41,439 nt of DNA. Origin: Gemmatimonadaceae bacterium (GTDB taxonomy: Bacteria; Gemmatimonadota; Gemmatimonadetes; Gemmatimonadales; Gemmatimonadaceae). Below the pieces are notes generated by a model. It saw only the letters and a list, made by a program, of their open reading frames with translations. It did no database searches and had not been told where the DNA came from. Of this stretch, positions 39,296-41,439 are shown one piece after another; positions within the stretch are counted from its first letter, which is position 1; each line of letters opens with the position of its first letter. A program made the translations under genes and the position numbers. The stretch spans positions 1 to 41,439 of the forward strand of contig CANGXD010000020.1 in NCBI GenBank assembly GCA_947457545.1, read 5' to 3'.

Positions 39296-40207
39296 ATGTC
39301 ACGCACGATTTTCCGCACCATGGCCGTGGGCACCGCGCTCGTCAGCGCGACCGCGTGCTCGCTGGACGGCTTCGGTGGCCCGAGAGACACCATGCAGTTC
39401 GATACGGCTTTTGAAAGCGCACCGGCCGGTATGGATGCCGCGTCGAGCAGCTTCGCAGCCGACGCAGAAGGCGCGTGGGGCGGCCCGCGCCGCGGTCGCG
39501 GGCCCGGTGGCCCCGGCATGATGGGCCTCATGGGTGGAGGACTCGGCGCGGAGTTCATGGGCGACGGTGGCATGGGTCGCGGCGCCGGTCGCGGCCCGTT
39601 CAGAGTGCAGATCGATGCCGACTGCGCGGTGGCCGGTGGCAACGTGACCTGTGTGCGCACGAGCAACGGTCTCACCGCGACGACGATCTACACGCTGCAG
39701 AACGCGGCCGGCGCCACACAGACGGCACTCGACACGATCACCACGAACACGGTGCGCACCCGCACCACGGTGACGGGCACCACGACCCGCGGCCGTGACG
39801 GTGCGTCCGTGACCGCGACGGTGAACAACAGCAGCGACCGCACGGTCACCGGCCTGGCCGCCACGAGCACGCAGCGCACGGTGAACGGCACGTCGGCGGG
39901 GAGCGAGAACACCACCGGGACCAATCGCGACGGGCAGGCCTTCACGTCGGTACGCGTCTCCTTCGACACCACTGCGGGACTCATCATTCCGGTGTCGGCC
40001 ACCACGCAGACGTACCCGACGGCCGGCAAGGTCATTCGCCGCATGAAGGTCACCACGACCGTGGCCGGCAGCACCGCAACGGTGCGCGAGCGGCGTGAAG
40101 AAGTCGCCTACGACGGCTCCGCGACGGCCAAGGTGACCATCACCGCCGATGGCACGACGAAGAACTGCACGATGGCCTTGCCGCGCGGGCGCCCCAACTG
40201 CGGCTGA
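39296..40207 (+). CDS. Low-complexity lipoprotein, Gly/Met-rich then Thr-rich
   Basis: A 303-residue protein of unknown function. The leader MSRTIFRTMAVGTALVSATA ends at a Cys (lipobox-like SATAC). The mature N-terminus is low complexity, with Gly, Arg, Met and Pro (RRGRGPGGPGMMGLMGGG), and the rest is very rich in Thr (TNTVRTRTTVTGTTTRGRDG, TSTQRTVNGTSAGSENTTG) with a beta pattern and a small C-terminal segment holding one Cys pair candidate (Cys near 120/128 and the end). Threonine-rich beta stretches are common in surface or adhesin-like proteins. The ATG at 39296 fits the lipoprotein leader better than an in-frame ATG at 39227 that directly adjoins AGGAGG. A strong terminator follows. Confidence 0.68.
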   Translation: MSRTIFRTMAVGTALVSATACSLDGFGGPRDTMQFDTAFESAPAGMDAASSSFAADAEGAWGGPRRGRGPGGPGMMGLMGGGLGAEFMGDGGMGRGAGRGPFRVQIDADCAVAGGNVTCVRTSNGLTATTIYTLQNAAGATQTALDTITTNTVRTRTTVTGTTTRGRDGASVTATVNNSSDRTVTGLAATSTQRTVNGTSAGSENTTGTNRDGQAFTSVRVSFDTTAGLIIPVSATTQTYPTAGKVIRRMKVTTTVAGSTATVRERREEVAYDGSATAKVTITADGTTKNCTMALPRGRPNCG

Positions 40208-40226
40208 TCGCACGCGCGTGCACGCA

Positions 40227-40267
40227 AAACCGCCCGGCATCGCGATGATGCCGGGCGGTTTCTGTTT
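40227..40267. terminator. Bidirectional intrinsic terminator
   Basis: AAACCGCCCGGCATC (40227-40241) pairs perfectly with GATGCCGGGCGGTTT (40247-40261), loop GCGAT. It is followed by TTTCTGTTT on the plus strand and TTTTGCG on the minus strand. It lies between the convergent stops of the lipoprotein and PorV-like genes. Confidence 0.85.
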
Positions 40268-40287
40268 GCGCGCCACTTACGCGCCGA

Positions 40288-41280
40288 TTACTTGACGCGA
40301 ATGCCCACGCGGTGCGAAACCGGACGGCCGCCGCGTACGGGATCGAACGCATAGTCGAACGAGAAGCGATCCACCGTCACGCCGAATCCGCCCGTGACGA
40401 GCGATTCATCGCGCTCGCGCGGCATGCGAACGCCCTGACGGATGATGAACGAAACACCTTCGACCGGGACGTAGCCCAACTCGACGCCACCGGCGGGACG
40501 CACGAATCCGTCTCGCTCGACGCTCAGTTGCGACTGCATCCCGATGTCGAAGCGCTCCCAGATCGGAAAGAGTCCGCCGCCGAAGCCGATGGTCACGCGC
40601 GTTGGCAGCGACCCGCCAATTCCGCCGATCTGTGGCCCGGCCCCGATATTCTGCACGCTCACGCCGATGGTGGCCGGCCCGAGGGGACGATTCATGCCGA
40701 CATCGAGCGCCGCCACGCCATCCCGAGAGCCGCCGAGTCGCTCTTCGGCGTACTTCACATTCGCGCCCAACCGGAACCCCTTGATGGTCCGCGCCGCGCC
40801 CAGTACGAACACGTTGCTCGAGGCCGAAACGGGGCCACCGTCGGACAACCGTGGCGCGCCGGTGCGCACCGCGGCCTCGAGGCCGCCCGCGGCGGGTGCG
40901 CCGTAGTCGAGCGTCTGCGCTCCCACGCCAATGGTAAAGGCGCCCAGCGCTTGCACGCTGCCAAACGATCCGCTGGTCGCCTGCGCCCCGAATCGCTGCA
41001 CCGACACCGCCATACCGCGTGCCTGCGCCAACATCCCCGGGTTGTAGAAGATGACGTCGGCGTCGTTCCCGGAGACCCCGGCGTTGGCCAGTGCGGCATA
41101 GCGGGCGCTGGCCGGCACGCGGAGCGCCAACGGCGCCTCAGGACGCCCCGATGTCTGGGCGGCGAGTGGCTGCGACGGCAGAGCGGCGCTGACGCCGGAG
41201 ACGGCGAGCAGCGAAAACACCAGCGATCTGGCGCGGTGTGCCGAACTCGGAGCAGCCACGAAACTGGCCGGCGGGCACAT
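40288..41280 (-). CDS. PorV/PorQ-like outer-membrane beta-barrel protein
   Basis: A 330-residue protein with a hydrophobic signal (about 15-40, ending PLAAQ). The mature start LALRVPASARYAALANAGVS with DADVIFYNPGMLAQARG is the sequence pattern of PorV/PorQ family barrels (FadL-like), which have NPA/NPG near the start. Alternating beta strands run to the end (DYAFDPVRGGRPVSHRVGIR). In Bacteroidetes PorV works in type 9 secretion; no other secretion gene is here, so that role is not supported in this window. The ATG at 41280 was chosen because AAGGGA lies just upstream; in-frame ATGs at 41307 and 41361 lack a signal. It is divergent from the gene at the window end. Confidence 0.82.
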   Translation of the reverse strand: MCPPASFVAAPSSAHRARSLVFSLLAVSGVSAALPSQPLAAQTSGRPEAPLALRVPASARYAALANAGVSGNDADVIFYNPGMLAQARGMAVSVQRFGAQATSGSFGSVQALGAFTIGVGAQTLDYGAPAAGGLEAAVRTGAPRLSDGGPVSASSNVFVLGAARTIKGFRLGANVKYAEERLGGSRDGVAALDVGMNRPLGPATIGVSVQNIGAGPQIGGIGGSLPTRVTIGFGGGLFPIWERFDIGMQSQLSVERDGFVRPAGGVELGYVPVEGVSFIIRQGVRMPRERDESLVTGGFGVTVDRFSFDYAFDPVRGGRPVSHRVGIRVK

Positions 41281-41314
41281 CCGTCCCTTGCGAAGCAAAT
41301 GGGTCATGCGTTCA

Positions 41315-41439
41315 AATGAACGCCATGTCGCAACCCCTCGCCAGTTGGCAGCTCGGCCCAAACGCCCCCCAGTCCCACCACCCGTGGCTTCGGGCCTTGG
41401 GACTGTTCATCCTGCGCCGCGCCGGCTGGGATTTTTCCG
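41315..41439 (+). CDS. Probable lysophospholipid acyltransferase, N-terminal part only
   Basis: The reading frame is open from ATG at 41315 (or 41324) to the window edge, 41 codons. The visible part, PWLRALGLFILRRAGWDFS, resembles the start of many PlsC-like 1-acylglycerol-3-phosphate acyltransferases, where a short amphipathic stretch with RLGRxxLRLxGW precedes the HX4D motif. The HX4D motif itself lies beyond the window, so the call rests on this similarity only. It is divergent from the PorV-like gene, 34 bp apart. Confidence 0.5.

Noticed and set aside
1-41439. CRISPR arrays, tRNA or rRNA genes, integrases and insertion sequences
   Set aside because: Reading through the window I saw no regularly spaced direct repeats, no tRNA-like cloverleaf with T-loop sequence, and no transposase or integrase motif; a dedicated scan would be needed to exclude tRNAs fully.

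Overview
The window is a 41.4 kb piece of a GC-rich chromosome. It is densely packed, has many 1-4 nt gene overlaps, and shows no transposase, integrase, tRNA, rRNA or CRISPR array. Outer-membrane features (a TonB receptor, a PorV-like barrel, several lipoproteins), STN/FecR/ECF signalling of the Bacteroidetes type, an S9 peptidase with Gly-rich inserts, a YidB-like protein and DUF4412/DUF547 proteins suggest a didermal, heterotrophic bacterium. A Gemmatimonadota member is my best guess; this is inferred from gene style, not from a marker gene.

Layout. 1-4.5 kb: a truncated PstS-like lipoprotein gene diverges from a Ca2+-type P-type ATPase, which overlaps a nucleotide pyrophosphatase/phosphodiesterase gene. 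4.5-9 kb: a 160-nt imperfect palindrome, a photoactive yellow protein (PYP) gene, and divergently an error-prone DNA polymerase DnaE2. 9-13.1 kb: a leftward four-gene operon (LuxR-type regulator, unknown protein, double-domain KaiC-like ATPase, PAS histidine kinase with a pseudo-receiver), every junction a 4-nt overlap. 13.2-15.5 kb: small proteins, a YidB-like protein and a secreted PHP phosphoesterase. 15.6-18.3 kb: a secreted S9/DPP-IV peptidase followed by a REP-like palindrome. 18.3-26.2 kb: a Cys-cluster protein, a cold-shock protein with a long leader, an alpha/beta hydrolase, a small Lys-rich protein, a membrane Ser/Thr kinase, a lipoprotein, a HerA-like ATPase and a 39-residue membrane protein. 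26.2-32.4 kb: a DUF547 protein, a lipocalin-like protein, a CPBP protease, a small membrane protein, DUF4412, a class V aminotransferase and a second histidine kinase with a degenerate receiver. 32.6-41.4 kb: a lipoprotein alpha/beta hydrolase, a TonB receptor with STN domain plus FecR and a divergent ECF sigma factor, a Thr-rich lipoprotein, a PorV-like barrel, and the start of a probable lysophospholipid acyltransferase.

The most interesting part is 4.5-13.1 kb. A PYP with the chromophore Cys and the Tyr/Glu pair intact shares a 127-bp promoter region with dnaE2, which converges on a KaiC/kinase/regulator operon. Both receivers in that operon lack key phosphotransfer residues, and a third degenerate receiver lies at 30.7-32.4 kb. 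A link between light sensing, mutagenic repair and a KaiC-type switch is a hypothesis from gene order only; chromophore synthesis genes, kaiA, kaiB and imuA/imuB are not in the window.
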